Notes: generated by a model not told the origin, from the letters alone. DNA of 64,000 bases from Clostridia bacterium (GCA_030445865.1 JASUSV010000002.1:1-64000); one strand, 5' to 3'. Counted from the first letter of the stretch, positions 35,425 to 44,919 are shown. Numbers and translations: made by a program.

Positions 35425-36246
35425 ATGCCGGGCGGCTTTCGACTGCACAAATTTCTTAAAATAGTTGACGTGGTCATTGAAGCAGCTGATGCCCGCCTGC
35501 CGGCATCCAGCCGTTACCCAGATCTCGGAAAATTATTTGCCCGCCGGCATAGATTTTTGGTACTGACGCGGGCCGACCTGGCCGATCCCGTACATACCAG
35601 GCGTTGGTTGGATTATTTTCGCCAGCAGGGAGAAAGCGTCGTCGCCGTTAACGCCCGCACCGGCGAAGGCATGCGAGAATTACGCCAAAAGTTGGCGGGT
35701 TTAAGGGGCCAAAAAGTCAAAGAACTGGCCACAAGAGGATTTTGCAACAAACCCTTAAGGCTGATGATTGTTGGCATACCCAATGTTGGAAAATCAACGT
35801 TGTTAAACAGGCTCGCCGGCCGGGCGGTAGTTCCAACCGGCGACCGTCCAGGTATCACCAGGGGGCCACAATGGGTGCGGGTAGAAAGCGGCCTGGAACT
35901 TTTGGATACCCCAGGCGTACTGTGGCCCTACTGGAGTAAACACGATACTGCCTTGAATTTAGCGGCCATTGGTTGTCTTCCCGATACTACCTTCGCAGTT
36001 TCAGAGGTAGCGTTAAATTTAATTGACTTTCTGCTCAAAGAAATACCCGGCTTGCTTGCCGATCGCTATGCCGTAAACGAGGACGAAAAGGCGGAAGAAA
36101 TCTTATCGGCCATAGGCCGGCGGCGCGGTTTTTTTGTTAAAAAAGGTGAAATTGACTTTGAAAAATCCGCTGTAGCCCTGCTGGAGGATTTTCGTGAAGG
36201 CCGCCTGGGCCGGATAACTCTAGAGGCTCCAGGAGGTGGTAACTGA
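35425..36246 (+). CDS. rbgA: Ribosome biogenesis GTPase RbgA/YlqF, variant N-terminus
   Basis: Circularly permuted GTPase for late 50S assembly, about 273 aa. G4 TRAD, G5, then G1 GIPNVGKSTLLNRL (about 122), G2 GDRPGITR and G3 LDTPGVLWP are intact. The usual N-terminal WFPGHM, whose histidine acts in GTP hydrolysis in the Bacillus protein, is missing; this protein begins MPGGFRLHKFLKIVDVV. ATG at 35425 was chosen behind AGGTGG. Its last codons contain the AGGAGGTGG that serves the decayed kinase gene downstream. Confidence 0.9.
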   Translation: MPGGFRLHKFLKIVDVVIEAADARLPASSRYPDLGKLFARRHRFLVLTRADLADPVHTRRWLDYFRQQGESVVAVNARTGEGMRELRQKLAGLRGQKVKELATRGFCNKPLRLMIVGIPNVGKSTLLNRLAGRAVVPTGDRPGITRGPQWVRVESGLELLDTPGVLWPYWSKHDTALNLAAIGCLPDTTFAVSEVALNLIDFLLKEIPGLLADRYAVNEDEKAEEILSAIGRRRGFFVKKGEIDFEKSAVALLEDFREGRLGRITLEAPGGGN

Positions 36247-36248
36247 CC

Positions 36249-36695
36249 TTGGAAGGTTATAGCGGTACTGGCGGCCTAAATCCCCGGGCCGCCAGATCCG
36301 AGCTTAACGACTACATACTTTTGGCCAAAGAAACTTTAAAAGAAATGCGTAAAATAATTTTTGACCTGCGCCCTATGGCCCTTGATGATTTGGATCTCAT
36401 TCCGGCGTGTAACTGAAATCGGCCTTTTTCGCGTTATTCAGGAAGCTTTGAATAATGTTTGGAAACATTCCGGTGCCAGGCAAGCCGTTATCCGCCCGAA
36501 ACGCGACCCATAATTTAACTCTCAGTATTCGCGATAACGGTTGCGGATTCGAGTTGGGGAAAACGGGGGGACAAAAAGGCCTACGGCCTGGCCAGTATGC
36601 AGGAAAGGATCAGGCTCCCGGGAGGGCAGTTGGAAATTAAGTCTGCTCCTGGCAAAGGGACGGAGGTAAAGGTTGTTATACCGCTTAGGAAATAA
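36249..36695 (+). pseudogene. Decayed DegS-like sensor histidine kinase
   Basis: Fragments of a HisKA_3/HATPase kinase lie in different frames. Frame one (36249-36416) ends KEMRKIIFDLRPMALDDLDLIP then a stop; from 36412 another frame gives TEIGLFRVIQEALNNVWKHSGA; about 36495-36545 a third gives LTLSIRDNGCGFEL (N/G box); and the end gives GLASMQERIRLPGG and GTEVKVVIPL. About 35-40 codons are missing between the first two. The N-terminal sensor region is absent. A ribosome site still precedes TTG 36249. It lies 17 bp before an intact DegU-like gene. Confidence 0.9.
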
Positions 36696-36711
36696 AGGGT
36701 GGTGAGACAAA

Positions 36712-37374
36712 ATGAGCTGGCCCATCAGGGTCTTAATTGCTGATGACCATCCGCTGGTGCGCGAAGGTATAAGAAAAATTCTTGGGCTGGAACCGAGGAT
36801 TAGTATTGTTGGAGAAGCAACCGATGGCCAGGAGGCGGTTGAGCTGGCCAAGAGCTGCCGCCCGGATATCGTTCTTATGGACATTAATATGCCCAGGATT
36901 AACGGCATTGAGGCGACAAAGGCGATTAAGAAAAGTTTGCCGGACACCAGTATTATTGCCCTGACTATTCACGATGACGATGAATATATTATGGAATTAT
37001 TGCGCGCCGGTATCTCCGGTTATGTATTAAAAGATATCGGCACCGAGGCCCTGTTAAATACCGTCTTGCAGGTGGCCGAGGGATTGCCGGTAATTCACCC
37101 AGGTATAGCTAAGAAAATGCTGGGCCTTTTGCAAAATAAACATTCGCCGGATCCCGGGAACAGGAATCCCCTGCTTACCAGTAGAGAAAAAGAAGTGTTG
37201 CTGCATGTAGTTAAAGGTAAATCTAACCGCGAGATAGCAAAAGAACTATATATTAGCGAAAAGACGGTTAAGAACCATTTAACCAATATTTTTCGCAAAC
37301 TAGGCGTACACGATCGCACGCAAGCGGCCCTTTATGCCTTGAAACATGGTTTAACTGATGCTAAGCTAGATTAG
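36712..37374 (+). CDS. DegU-like response regulator (NarL/FixJ family)
   Basis: Two-domain regulator, 220 aa. Receiver domain with acidic pair DDHP (about residues 10-13), phospho-acceptor aspartate in DIVLMDINMP (about 56) and lysine in GYVLKD (about 106); LuxR-type HTH with LTSREKEVLLHVVKGKSNREIAKELYI (about 150-176). Its partner kinase directly upstream is broken, so it is now an orphan or is served by another kinase. Confidence 0.93.
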   Translation: MSWPIRVLIADDHPLVREGIRKILGLEPRISIVGEATDGQEAVELAKSCRPDIVLMDINMPRINGIEATKAIKKSLPDTSIIALTIHDDDEYIMELLRAGISGYVLKDIGTEALLNTVLQVAEGLPVIHPGIAKKMLGLLQNKHSPDPGNRNPLLTSREKEVLLHVVKGKSNREIAKELYISEKTVKNHLTNIFRKLGVHDRTQAALYALKHGLTDAKLD

Positions 37375-37385
37375 GTGCAAAGAAA

Positions 37386-38015
37386 TTGGACTGGGAGAAA
37401 CGTTTACAGGCGCAAGGCGTTAATTACATAGCCGGGGTTGATGAAGCCGGCCGTGGCCCCCTGGCTGGTCCAGTGGCAGCGGGGGCCGTTATTCTGCCTG
37501 TAGGATTTATATTTGCCGATATTAAGGATTCCAAAAAGCTTTCCCCGGCAAGTCGCCTGATTTTGGCTGAAGAAATTAAAAAAAAGTGTGTAGCCTGGGC
37601 TGTTGGCTGGGCTTCGGTAGCCGAAATAGATAGCCTGAATATTCTAGCAGCTACCAGACTGGCCATGCGACGGGCTTTGGAAGGTTTAAAGGTAAGGCCG
37701 CAGCACGTTTTAACCGATGCTGTAAACTTGCCCGGGTTAAAAATCCCCGTAACCCCTCTGGTAGATGGCGATAACCTCAGCGCTTCTATTGCTGCGGCAT
37801 CAATTCTGGCCAAAGTAGCGCGGGATGAGCTGATGCAGGTTTATGACAGTCTTTTTCCGGGATATGGCTTCAGCCGCCACAAAGGCTATGCTACGCCAGA
37901 TCACCGGGAGGCCATTAGAAAATACGGAATGAGCTTGCTTCACCGGCGAAGTTTTGTTGGCTTGGGTTTAAAAAATAATTTTCTGAAAAGGGATTTATTA
38001 AAATGTAGCGAATAA
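37386..38015 (+). CDS. rnhB: Ribonuclease HII
   Basis: Cleaves RNA in RNA-DNA hybrids, 209 aa. Catalytic acids are in GVDEAGRGPLAGPV (about 17-30) and in VLTDAVNLP (about 113), with a C-terminal RHKGYATPDHREAI. TTG start. In related Firmicutes yraN is a close neighbour; here a 12-gene respiratory block lies between them. Confidence 0.95.
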   Translation: MDWEKRLQAQGVNYIAGVDEAGRGPLAGPVAAGAVILPVGFIFADIKDSKKLSPASRLILAEEIKKKCVAWAVGWASVAEIDSLNILAATRLAMRRALEGLKVRPQHVLTDAVNLPGLKIPVTPLVDGDNLSASIAAASILAKVARDELMQVYDSLFPGYGFSRHKGYATPDHREAIRKYGMSLLHRRSFVGLGLKNNFLKRDLLKCSE

Positions 38016-38085
38016 AAAATAAGGTATAAGTAAAAGGCGGTTAAAAAGAAGTTAAAAAGTTTCTCTTTTCCAGGAGAGGGGTCGA

Positions 38086-39993
38086 ATGGGAGAATTATTT
38101 TTTAACAGTTGGCGTAAAGAGGATTTACCGGCTGTTTATGGCTTACAACATCAGGAGGAAGTAAAAGCCCTGGTAGGTTGGGGCGGAATAGCCCTGAAGG
38201 ACCCCGGGGTCAATATAGTAGAATTGCTGCGGGCTTACATGGCTATGGTGCAAGAAGAATCCTGCGGGCGCTGTATACCCTGCCGTGTGGGCTCGAAAAT
38301 AATTCTGGACATCTTAACTAAGATTACCCAGGGACAGGGGCGAGAAGAAGACCTGGATTTAATAGAACGCATTGCCGGTTTGGCCAAAGACGGTTCCCTT
38401 TGCGAACTCGGACAATCCTTTCCCATACCGTTATTAGACGGTTTAAAATTCCACCGGGAAGTTTTCCTTCACGCCATTACTCATAAACAACCGTTAGGAT
38501 CAAAGGGCTACCGTTATCACAAGTTGTATACCGCACCCTGTATGCAAGGATGCCCCGCCCATATCGATATCCCCCGTTATATCGAAAATATTCGTCGGGG
38601 TGATTTTGAAGCTGCGCTGGCAGCCATCCGGGAAAAGACTGTTCTGGCCGGCGTATTAGGCCGTGTTTGCGTACACCCCTGCGAAGCCAACTGCCGCCGC
38701 AATAACTTGGACGCGCCTCTTTCCATCCGATGCCTTAAGAGGTTCGTAGCAGACTTCGAGTTGGCGCTGCGGCGGAAACCCTCCTGGCCTGAAAGAAAGT
38801 TAAGGGATAAAGTAGCCATTATCGGTTCCGGGCCGGCCGGTTTAAGCTGCGCCTATCAGCTGGCCCGGCAGGGGTATAGAGTGACTGTTTTTGAAGCCCT
38901 GCCGGTAGCTGGAGGCATGCTGGCCGTGGGCATTCCCAGCTACCGCTTGCCTCGGGATATTTTACAATACGAAATAAACCTGCTTCTGGATTTAGGGGTA
39001 GAAATTAAGTTAAACACTCGCATAGGCCATGATCTGCAATTCGAAGATTTAAAGAAGCAGGGCTTCAAAGCTATTTTTATTGCTACCGGCCTGCATGCCA
39101 GCGCCAAAATGGGCCTGGAAGGTGAAGATGAGGGTTATGAAGGCTTTATTCCGGGCGTTGACTTTTTACGTGAGGCGAACTTGGGAAGAAAGATAAAATT
39201 GGGCCGCAGGGTGGCGGTTGTCGGCGGCGGTAACGTAGCCATGGACTGCAGCCGGGTGGCCCTGCGCCTGGGGGCAGAAGAGGTATATATAATCTATCGC
39301 CGTTCGCGCGCGGAAATGCCGGCCCACGAGGCTGAGATCGAGGAGGCCGAGGCCGAAGGAGTTAAGTACCATTTCTTAACCAACCCCACCCGCATCATAG
39401 CCAAAAACGGCAAAATGGTTGGGGTCGAATGTATTCGTATGGAATTAGGCGAGCCGGATAGCAGCGGGAGAAGGAGGCCGGTACCTGTCCCCGGTTCGGA
39501 ATTTATCTTAGAAATAGATAATTTAATACCGGCCATAGGCCAGGTTTCCGACCTCGACTTCCTTCCCCAGGGGGAAGGGGCTATAAACGTAAGCCGGCGC
39601 GGCACTATCGAAGTCGATCCCTGGACTCTGGCCACAAATTTACCGGGTGTCTTTGCCGGAGGGGATGTAGTGCACGGGGCCCGCACCGTTATCGAGGCCG
39701 TAGCTTCCGGCAACCGCGCGGCCAAGTCTATAGACCTTTACCTGCGGGAGGGTAGGGTTGCTCCAGATACCGAAGATGACCGGCAGGCTTATTTAGACCG
39801 GTTAGGGTGTTATGATCCTCAGGAAAAACCGGGTGTTATCGCTGGCAGAAGCCGGCAGCAGCCGGAGTTGTTACCTACTGCACAAAGAAAAGGTAATTTT
39901 CAAGAGGTAGAACTGGCATTCCCGACGCCGGTTGCTCTAAAAGAAGCTGACCGCTGCCTCCGCTGTTACCGCCTGGCCTTGGCGGTGACTTAA
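38086..39993 (+). CDS. NuoF-fragment/GltD fusion: FAD- and NAD(P)H-binding iron-sulfur oxidoreductase
   Basis: A 635-aa cytoplasmic flavoprotein. Residues 30-130 equal the C-terminal part of NuoF with the 4Fe-4S ligands C60, C63, C66 (ESCGRCIPCR) and C106; the FMN/NADH Rossmann region of NuoF is absent. Residues 150-600 are a glutamate-synthase-small-subunit (GltD) module with cysteines from C152, C156, C195, C199 and C203, an FAD site GSGPAG (247-252) and an NAD(P)H site VVGGGNVAMD near 375. It opens the nuo cluster and probably feeds electrons between NAD(P)H and the complex. Relation to FDH beta subunits of acetogens is possible. Confidence 0.85.
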   Translation: MGELFFNSWRKEDLPAVYGLQHQEEVKALVGWGGIALKDPGVNIVELLRAYMAMVQEESCGRCIPCRVGSKIILDILTKITQGQGREEDLDLIERIAGLAKDGSLCELGQSFPIPLLDGLKFHREVFLHAITHKQPLGSKGYRYHKLYTAPCMQGCPAHIDIPRYIENIRRGDFEAALAAIREKTVLAGVLGRVCVHPCEANCRRNNLDAPLSIRCLKRFVADFELALRRKPSWPERKLRDKVAIIGSGPAGLSCAYQLARQGYRVTVFEALPVAGGMLAVGIPSYRLPRDILQYEINLLLDLGVEIKLNTRIGHDLQFEDLKKQGFKAIFIATGLHASAKMGLEGEDEGYEGFIPGVDFLREANLGRKIKLGRRVAVVGGGNVAMDCSRVALRLGAEEVYIIYRRSRAEMPAHEAEIEEAEAEGVKYHFLTNPTRIIAKNGKMVGVECIRMELGEPDSSGRRRPVPVPGSEFILEIDNLIPAIGQVSDLDFLPQGEGAINVSRRGTIEVDPWTLATNLPGVFAGGDVVHGARTVIEAVASGNRAAKSIDLYLREGRVAPDTEDDRQAYLDRLGCYDPQEKPGVIAGRSRQQPELLPTAQRKGNFQEVELAFPTPVALKEADRCLRCYRLALAVT

Positions 39994-40022
39994 TGAAAGC
40001 GCTGGTGAAAGGGTGAGAAAGC

Positions 40023-40379
40023 TTGCCTGATTTCTTTGTCCTTGCTTTTTATGCCGTCCTTGGGCTTGGGATGGCGGCAGTTATTATCCTGTTGAACTGG
40101 TTTGTGGCGCCACGTACGTTGGCTACCGCGCGCCGTAATACGCCCTATGAATGCGGCGATCCGCCTTTAGGTAGCGGCTGGGTAGCTTACCACATTCGCT
40201 ATTATATTTTTGCCCTTCTTTTCGTCGTATTTGACGTGGAAGCCATCTTCCTTTTTTCCTGGGTGGCGGTTTTTAAAACGCTGGGGTTATGGGGCTTTAT
40301 TGAAGTTGCTATCTTTATTGTTATTTTGGTTATCGGTTTGCTCTATGCCTGGAAGAAGGGGGTTTTGAGGTGGATTTAA
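40023..40379 (+). CDS. nuoA: Complex I subunit NuoA
   Basis: Membrane subunit, 118 aa, three helices. The loop motif [12 protein letters not shown] (about 43-54) and [11 protein letters not shown] (about 75) are typical. TTG start with GGGTGA upstream. Overlaps nuoB by 10 bp. Confidence 0.95.
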   Translation: MPDFFVLAFYAVLGLGMAAVIILLNWFVAPRTLATARRNTPYECGDPPLGSGWVAYHIRYYIFALLFVVFDVEAIFLFSWVAVFKTLGLWGFIEVAIFIVILVIGLLYAWKKGVLRWI

Positions 40380-40945
40380 AAACCGGCTTACACCAAACCG
40401 ATCCCGGTCCCTTGGGAAATATTTTCAGTTACGTAGAACGGTTACCGGGAGGCCAGATCCTCATCGGCAGCTTGGATGCACTGGTGAACTGGGGGAGGAA
40501 ATGCTCCCTCTGGCCGCTCACCTTTGGCCTGGCCTGCTGCGCCATTGAGATGATGAGCACTGGCGCTTCGCGTTTTGATATTGATCGATTTGGGGCTGGC
40601 GTATTCAGGCCTTCTCCACGCCAGGCTGATGTTATGCTGGTAGCCGGGACAATTACTTATAAGATGGCCCCCAGAGTAAGGATGCTCTACGAGCAAATGC
40701 CTGCGCCTAAATGGGTAATAGCTCTGGGCAACTGCGCCTGCAGCGGCGGGCCGTTCAACACTTACAGCGTCGTCCAGGGAATGGACAAGATAGCCCCGGT
40801 CGACGTTTATATCCCCGGTTGCCCGCCAAGGCCAGAAGCCCTTTTATATGGCCTAATGCGGCTTCAGGACAAAATCAGCAAGGAAACTATTACGCGAAGG
40901 GGGGCTTTGAAGGATGGGCCCCAGGGAATTGCAAGCGGAGCTTAA
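40370..40945 (+). CDS. nuoB: Complex I subunit NuoB (N2 cluster)
   Basis: Peripheral-arm subunit that carries terminal 4Fe-4S cluster N2, 191 aa. Cluster ligands are the tandem C56-C57 in LACCAIEMM, a cysteine in GNCACSGG (about 121) and one in PGCPPRPEA (about 151). It overlaps nuoC by 32 bp, an unusually long but common overlap in this family. Confidence 0.95.
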   Translation: MDLKTGLHQTDPGPLGNIFSYVERLPGGQILIGSLDALVNWGRKCSLWPLTFGLACCAIEMMSTGASRFDIDRFGAGVFRPSPRQADVMLVAGTITYKMAPRVRMLYEQMPAPKWVIALGNCACSGGPFNTYSVVQGMDKIAPVDVYIPGCPPRPEALLYGLMRLQDKISKETITRRGALKDGPQGIASGA

Positions 40946-41375
40946 GAAAAGCTTCGGCGACCTTATTAACATTGTCCAGGAAGAACCGGACTTGGTGGCC
41001 GAAATTCCGGCATCCGAAGTATTAAATATTGCCGGCATCTTAAAAAATGACCGGCGTTTTAACTTTGATTTCCTGGTTAGCTTGACGGCAGTCGACCGGC
41101 GTGATCACCTGGAAGTTGTTTATGTCTTGCGCTCTCTAAAAGAGCGGCATCAATTAATACTCAAAGTAAAGATTGATGCCGCCTGGCCAGAAGTGCCATC
41201 GGTGGCTTCCGTTTGGCCGGCGGCCAACTGGGATGAGCGCGAGGTTTACGATCTCTTTGGCATCCGTTTTACCGGCCATCCCAACCTTAAACGCATTCTT
41301 TTGCCCGATGATTGGGAAGGCCACCCCCTCCGCAAAGACTATCCTGTAGATAAGCGGCCGGAAAAGGTTTTTTAA
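40914..41375 (+). CDS. nuoC: Complex I subunit NuoC
   Basis: 30-kDa-type subunit, 153 aa, with the signature [51 protein letters not shown]. It is separate from NuoD, unlike in enterobacteria. Confidence 0.94.
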   Translation: MGPRELQAELKKSFGDLINIVQEEPDLVAEIPASEVLNIAGILKNDRRFNFDFLVSLTAVDRRDHLEVVYVLRSLKERHQLILKVKIDAAWPEVPSVASVWPAANWDEREVYDLFGIRFTGHPNLKRILLPDDWEGHPLRKDYPVDKRPEKVF

Positions 41376-41389
41376 AGGAGTAAAGGCTG

Positions 41390-42562
41390 ATGATTACTAC
41401 CCAGGAATTTCATGTCAATCTAGGACCGCAACACCCTAGTACGCACGGGGTGCTAAAATTAAATCTGGTTTTAGACGGGGAGTATATCGTGGATTGCGAA
41501 CCGGTGCTGGGGCAGCTACACCGCGGTATGGAAAAAATGGCCGAGGGGATGCATTACGGCCAGTTTATACCTCTTACCGACCGACTAGACTACCTGGCAT
41601 CGGCTGCCAATAATCTCGCCTACGTTCTGGCGGTGGAAAAATTAATGGGGGTAGAAGCGCCGGAGCGAGCTAAATATATCAGGGTAATTATTACCGAACT
41701 GCAGCGTATCGCCAGCCACCTGGTGGCTATAGGGACCTGGGGGTTAGACCTGGGTGCCTGGACGGTTATGCTTTACACCTTCCGGGATAGGGAAATGGTC
41801 CTCGACTTATTTGAAATGTATTGTGGTGCCCGCCTGACTTTGAATTGCTTCCGGGTAGGTGGCACGACTTACGATTTCCCCCCCGGATTTATTGAGAAGC
41901 TTAAGGAATTTTTAGATGTCTTTCCTAGGCGCGTTGATGATTATGAAGCCTTATTGACCAGGAACCCCATTTGGTTATCGAGAACAAAAGACGTAGGGGT
42001 TATTTCGGCCGAAGATGCCGTAGCCTACGGTTTAACCGGCCCGAACTTAAGGGCCTCGGGCGTTAACTGGGACATCCGCAGGGTTTATCCCTATGAAATA
42101 TACGATCGGGTGGAGTTCGACGTTCCCCTGGGTAGCCGGGGCGATGCCTTCGATCGGTATATGGTACGCATCCAAGAGATGCGACAGAGTTGTCGCATAA
42201 TCAAGCAGGCTCTGGAGCAACTCCCGCCCGGGGAGGTTATGCTTGATTTGCCTACCATATCCCTGCCCGATAAGCGCCAGTTCCCCAATAATTTCCCGGC
42301 CGTCGTCCGGCATTTCCATCTCCTCGTGCAGGGTTATGCCCCACAGGAGAAGGAGATCTACCTGGGGGTGGAAAACCCCAAAGGCGAGCTAGGCTTTTAT
42401 ATCGTCAGCGACGGTTCGGCTTACCCCTACAGGTTGAAGATCAGGGCGCCTTCCTTTATCAATCTCCAGATCCTGCCCAAGGTTTTAAAGGGCGCGCTGC
42501 TGGCCGACGTTGTCTGTATTTTAGCCAGTCTGGACCCGGTTCTGGGTGAAGTAGATCGTTAA
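41390..42562 (+). CDS. nuoD: Complex I subunit NuoD
   Basis: 49-kDa-type subunit at the quinone site, 390 aa. N-terminal NLGPQHPSTHGVLKLNLVLDGE and C-terminal LASLDPVLGEVDR are intact. The four NiFe-ligand cysteines of hydrogenase homologues are missing, so it is a quinone-type complex I subunit, not a hydrogenase large subunit. AAAGGAG precedes the start. Confidence 0.95.
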   Translation: MITTQEFHVNLGPQHPSTHGVLKLNLVLDGEYIVDCEPVLGQLHRGMEKMAEGMHYGQFIPLTDRLDYLASAANNLAYVLAVEKLMGVEAPERAKYIRVIITELQRIASHLVAIGTWGLDLGAWTVMLYTFRDREMVLDLFEMYCGARLTLNCFRVGGTTYDFPPGFIEKLKEFLDVFPRRVDDYEALLTRNPIWLSRTKDVGVISAEDAVAYGLTGPNLRASGVNWDIRRVYPYEIYDRVEFDVPLGSRGDAFDRYMVRIQEMRQSCRIIKQALEQLPPGEVMLDLPTISLPDKRQFPNNFPAVVRHFHLLVQGYAPQEKEIYLGVENPKGELGFYIVSDGSAYPYRLKIRAPSFINLQILPKVLKGALLADVVCILASLDPVLGEVDR

Positions 42563-42576
42563 AAGGGGGTAGGGGC

Positions 42577-43008
42577 ATGGCTTTAGGCTTAAAAGATATC
42601 GGTTTGGCCATGGAATTGATACGCGGGATAGGAGTTACGGTGCGCCACTTTTTCCAGCCCACGGTGACCATCCATTACCCCAAACAGCGGCGCGAACCTT
42701 ACCCGCGTTTCCGGGGTCTGGTGAGATGGGATAAAGAAAAGTGCGCCGCCTGTGTCCTTTGCGCCCATTACTGTCCGGTTAAAGCGATTCAGATCGTTAC
42801 CGGGGAAGGCAAAGAGGGGCAAAAAGAAGTTCTTTATTACCAGATCGATGCTGCGCGCTGCATGTACTGCGGCCTTTGCAGTGAAATTTGCCCGGTAGGT
42901 GCGTTATCTCATTCGCCGTATTACGAATTGGCCGTTTACGAGCGCCAGGATGCGGTGTATGCTCAAGAACGTCTAGCCGGGGAACCGCCTATTATCAGGT
43001 ACCGCTAA
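42577..43008 (+). CDS. nuoI: Complex I subunit NuoI
   Basis: Two-cluster ferredoxin-like subunit, 143 aa. Cluster motifs CAACVLCAHYCPVKAI and CMYCGLCSEICPVGAL hold N6a and N6b. In the order nuoA-B-C-D-I-H there is no nuoE, nuoG or full-length nuoF. Confidence 0.95.
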   Translation: MALGLKDIGLAMELIRGIGVTVRHFFQPTVTIHYPKQRREPYPRFRGLVRWDKEKCAACVLCAHYCPVKAIQIVTGEGKEGQKEVLYYQIDAARCMYCGLCSEICPVGALSHSPYYELAVYERQDAVYAQERLAGEPPIIRYR

Positions 43009-43022
43009 GGGGTGTGATTGGC

Positions 43023-44069
43023 GTGTCGCTTTGGCAATTATTATATGAGCCCGATCGCTGGGCAGACGAGATAAATAAATTAATTACTAACTGGGGCTTG
43101 CAGTTAGGTATACCTGTCTTTATTACCCAGTTATTTTTAATGATTGTTGTGGCCGTTATACTTTTAAGCTTCATTTTGCTTAACGTTGCGTTTCTAACCT
43201 GGCTGGAGCGCAAAGTCGCTGGGCATATCCAGGTGCGGCACGGGCCCATGCGCACCGGGCCTCACGGCATTTTGCAGCCGGTTGCCGATGGTATTAAGCT
43301 CCTTTTTAAGGAATCCATAACCTTACCTTTTGTAGATAATTTTATTTATACCCTCAGCCCGGCCATGATGTTTACGGCCGCCATGCTGACTTATATCGTC
43401 CTTCCTTTTGCCCCCGGCTGGGTAGTGGCCCCCCTGGATTACGGCCTCATCTTCGTTTTTGCTGCCGGCGGCGTGAGTTCCTTTTTTGTGTTTACCGCCG
43501 GATGGAGTTCTAATAATAAATATTCCCTTCTTGCCGGCATGCGTACTATAGCGCAGGTTATCAGCTACGAAATACCTATGATCTTGGCGGCTTTAGGCGT
43601 AGCTCTTTTTGCCGGGAGTTTAAACCTGGTAGAAATCGTGGAAGCGCAAAAAGGCTTGTGGAACATTGTGGTGCAGCCTTTGGGTTTCCTGCTATTCTTG
43701 ACGGCGGCGCTGGGCGAAACCCATCGCGCGCCTTTCGATCTCCTCGAGGCCGAGCAGGAGCTGGTTGCCGGTTATATGACGGAGTATTCCGGTATGCGTT
43801 TTGCCCTTTTTTATCTAGGAGAATATACCCATATGTTTGCTGCGGCGGCTTTAATGACCACCCTCTACCTGGGTGGCTGGCAGGGCCCTTATTTGCCGCC
43901 GGTGGTGTGGTTTTTACTTAAGGCCTATGCTCTAGTTCTCTTGATTATGTGGTTCCGCTGGACTTATCCCCGTATCCGCATCGATCATTTAATGAACTTC
44001 AGCTGGAAATTTATCCTGCCGTTGGCTTTAATTAATTTGGGCGTAACGGCTTTAGTCCTGGTCTGGTAG
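43023..44069 (+). CDS. nuoH: Complex I subunit NuoH
   Basis: Membrane subunit at the quinone channel, 348 aa, about eight helices. Seen are FLTWLERKVAGHIQVRHGPMRTGPHG (about 57-82), GETHRAPFDLLEAEQELVAGYMTEYSGMRFA (about 237) and a C-terminal RWTYPRIRIDHLM. GTG at 43023 is preferred; a longer frame from 42888 overlaps nuoI. Confidence 0.95.
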   Translation: MSLWQLLYEPDRWADEINKLITNWGLQLGIPVFITQLFLMIVVAVILLSFILLNVAFLTWLERKVAGHIQVRHGPMRTGPHGILQPVADGIKLLFKESITLPFVDNFIYTLSPAMMFTAAMLTYIVLPFAPGWVVAPLDYGLIFVFAAGGVSSFFVFTAGWSSNNKYSLLAGMRTIAQVISYEIPMILAALGVALFAGSLNLVEIVEAQKGLWNIVVQPLGFLLFLTAALGETHRAPFDLLEAEQELVAGYMTEYSGMRFALFYLGEYTHMFAAAALMTTLYLGGWQGPYLPPVVWFLLKAYALVLLIMWFRWTYPRIRIDHLMNFSWKFILPLALINLGVTALVLVW

Positions 44070-44102
44070 GTATATCCCTTTGATCAGAGAGGAGGGGCGA
44101 AG

Positions 44103-44627
44103 GTGGATGTATTATATAACCTATCATTTTGGCTGTTAGCGATCATTACCGTAGGGTCGGCCCTGATGGTGGTTACGCTGAAAAATCTGTCTCGAGCCGT
44201 GATTTTTTTAGTCATATTTTTCCTGGGCGTGGGCGGATTCTATTTTCTTATGCAGGCCAAATTTTTGGCTTTAATTCAGGTGGTAATCTATGCCGGCGCC
44301 GTAGCGGTGATTTTTGCCTTTGTCATTATGCTGACCCCCGGCCTGCCGGGGACGAAAATAAGGCAGAGTTTAAACCAGGGTGTGGCCTTAATAATTACCG
44401 GGCTCTTTTTGGGATCCATGAGCCTGCTTATATATAAACAGCTGGCGGGCGCAGGCAAGGCTGCGGGGATAGAAAAAAGTTTAAGCCTTAAAGACCTGGG
44501 GCAGGTTCTTTTTACCGATTACCTTTTGCCCTTTGAACTCGTTTCCTTCGTTTTACTGGTAGCGCTGGTCGGCGCGGTCTTGCTTACCGCCCGCGAAAGA
44601 GGTGAAGGCAACGGTGGCCTTGAATAA
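44103..44627 (+). CDS. nuoJ: Complex I subunit NuoJ
   Basis: Hydrophobic subunit, 174 aa, about five helices, with ALIQVVIYAGAVAVIFAFVIML, the pi-bulge helix linked to proton transfer. GTG start behind GAGGAGGGG. Overlaps nuoK. Confidence 0.94.
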   Translation: MDVLYNLSFWLLAIITVGSALMVVTLKNLSRAVIFLVIFFLGVGGFYFLMQAKFLALIQVVIYAGAVAVIFAFVIMLTPGLPGTKIRQSLNQGVALIITGLFLGSMSLLIYKQLAGAGKAAGIEKSLSLKDLGQVLFTDYLLPFELVSFVLLVALVGAVLLTARERGEGNGGLE

Positions 44628-44919
44628 TTTTCTCGTTTTGGGGGCGTTGATATTCGCCATTGGAGCTTACGGGGTACTTACCCGCCGCAATGTGGTCTTT
44701 ATTTTTATGGGTTTAGAGATCATGTTTAGCGGCGTCGGCATCACGCTGGCGGCCTTTGCGCAGCATATCCAACCTGCAAGCGCCCTAGGCCAGATTTTTA
44801 TCCTTTTTATCTTGACGGTTGCGGCGGCGGAAACGGCCCTAGGTCTGGCTATCTTCCTGCGGCTGGCTAAAACTCATGGTACGGTGCAGGCCGATAAAAT
44901 TAATGAATTAAAGGGTTAA
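44614..44919 (+). CDS. nuoK: Complex I subunit NuoK
   Basis: Small three-helix subunit, 101 aa with the GTG at 44614, matching the family length; an earlier GTG at 44602 would add four residues. The start LNNFLVLGALIFAIGAYGVLTRRN and the buried glutamates in FMGLEIMF and AAAETALGLA are present. Confidence 0.94.
   Translation: MALNNFLVLGALIFAIGAYGVLTRRNVVFIFMGLEIMFSGVGITLAAFAQHIQPASALGQIFILFILTVAAAETALGLAIFLRLAKTHGTVQADKINELKG

Noticed and set aside
38016-38085. A/T-rich 70-bp gap before the NuoF/GltD gene as a promoter region
   Set aside because: No pair of hexamers with proper spacing stands out; a promoter for the nuo cluster is likely here but cannot be placed.
41390-42562. NuoD as the large subunit of an energy-converting NiFe hydrogenase
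   Set aside because: The paired CxxC nickel ligands at both ends are missing, and the full set of quinone-type subunits (nuoA, J, K, N) is present.
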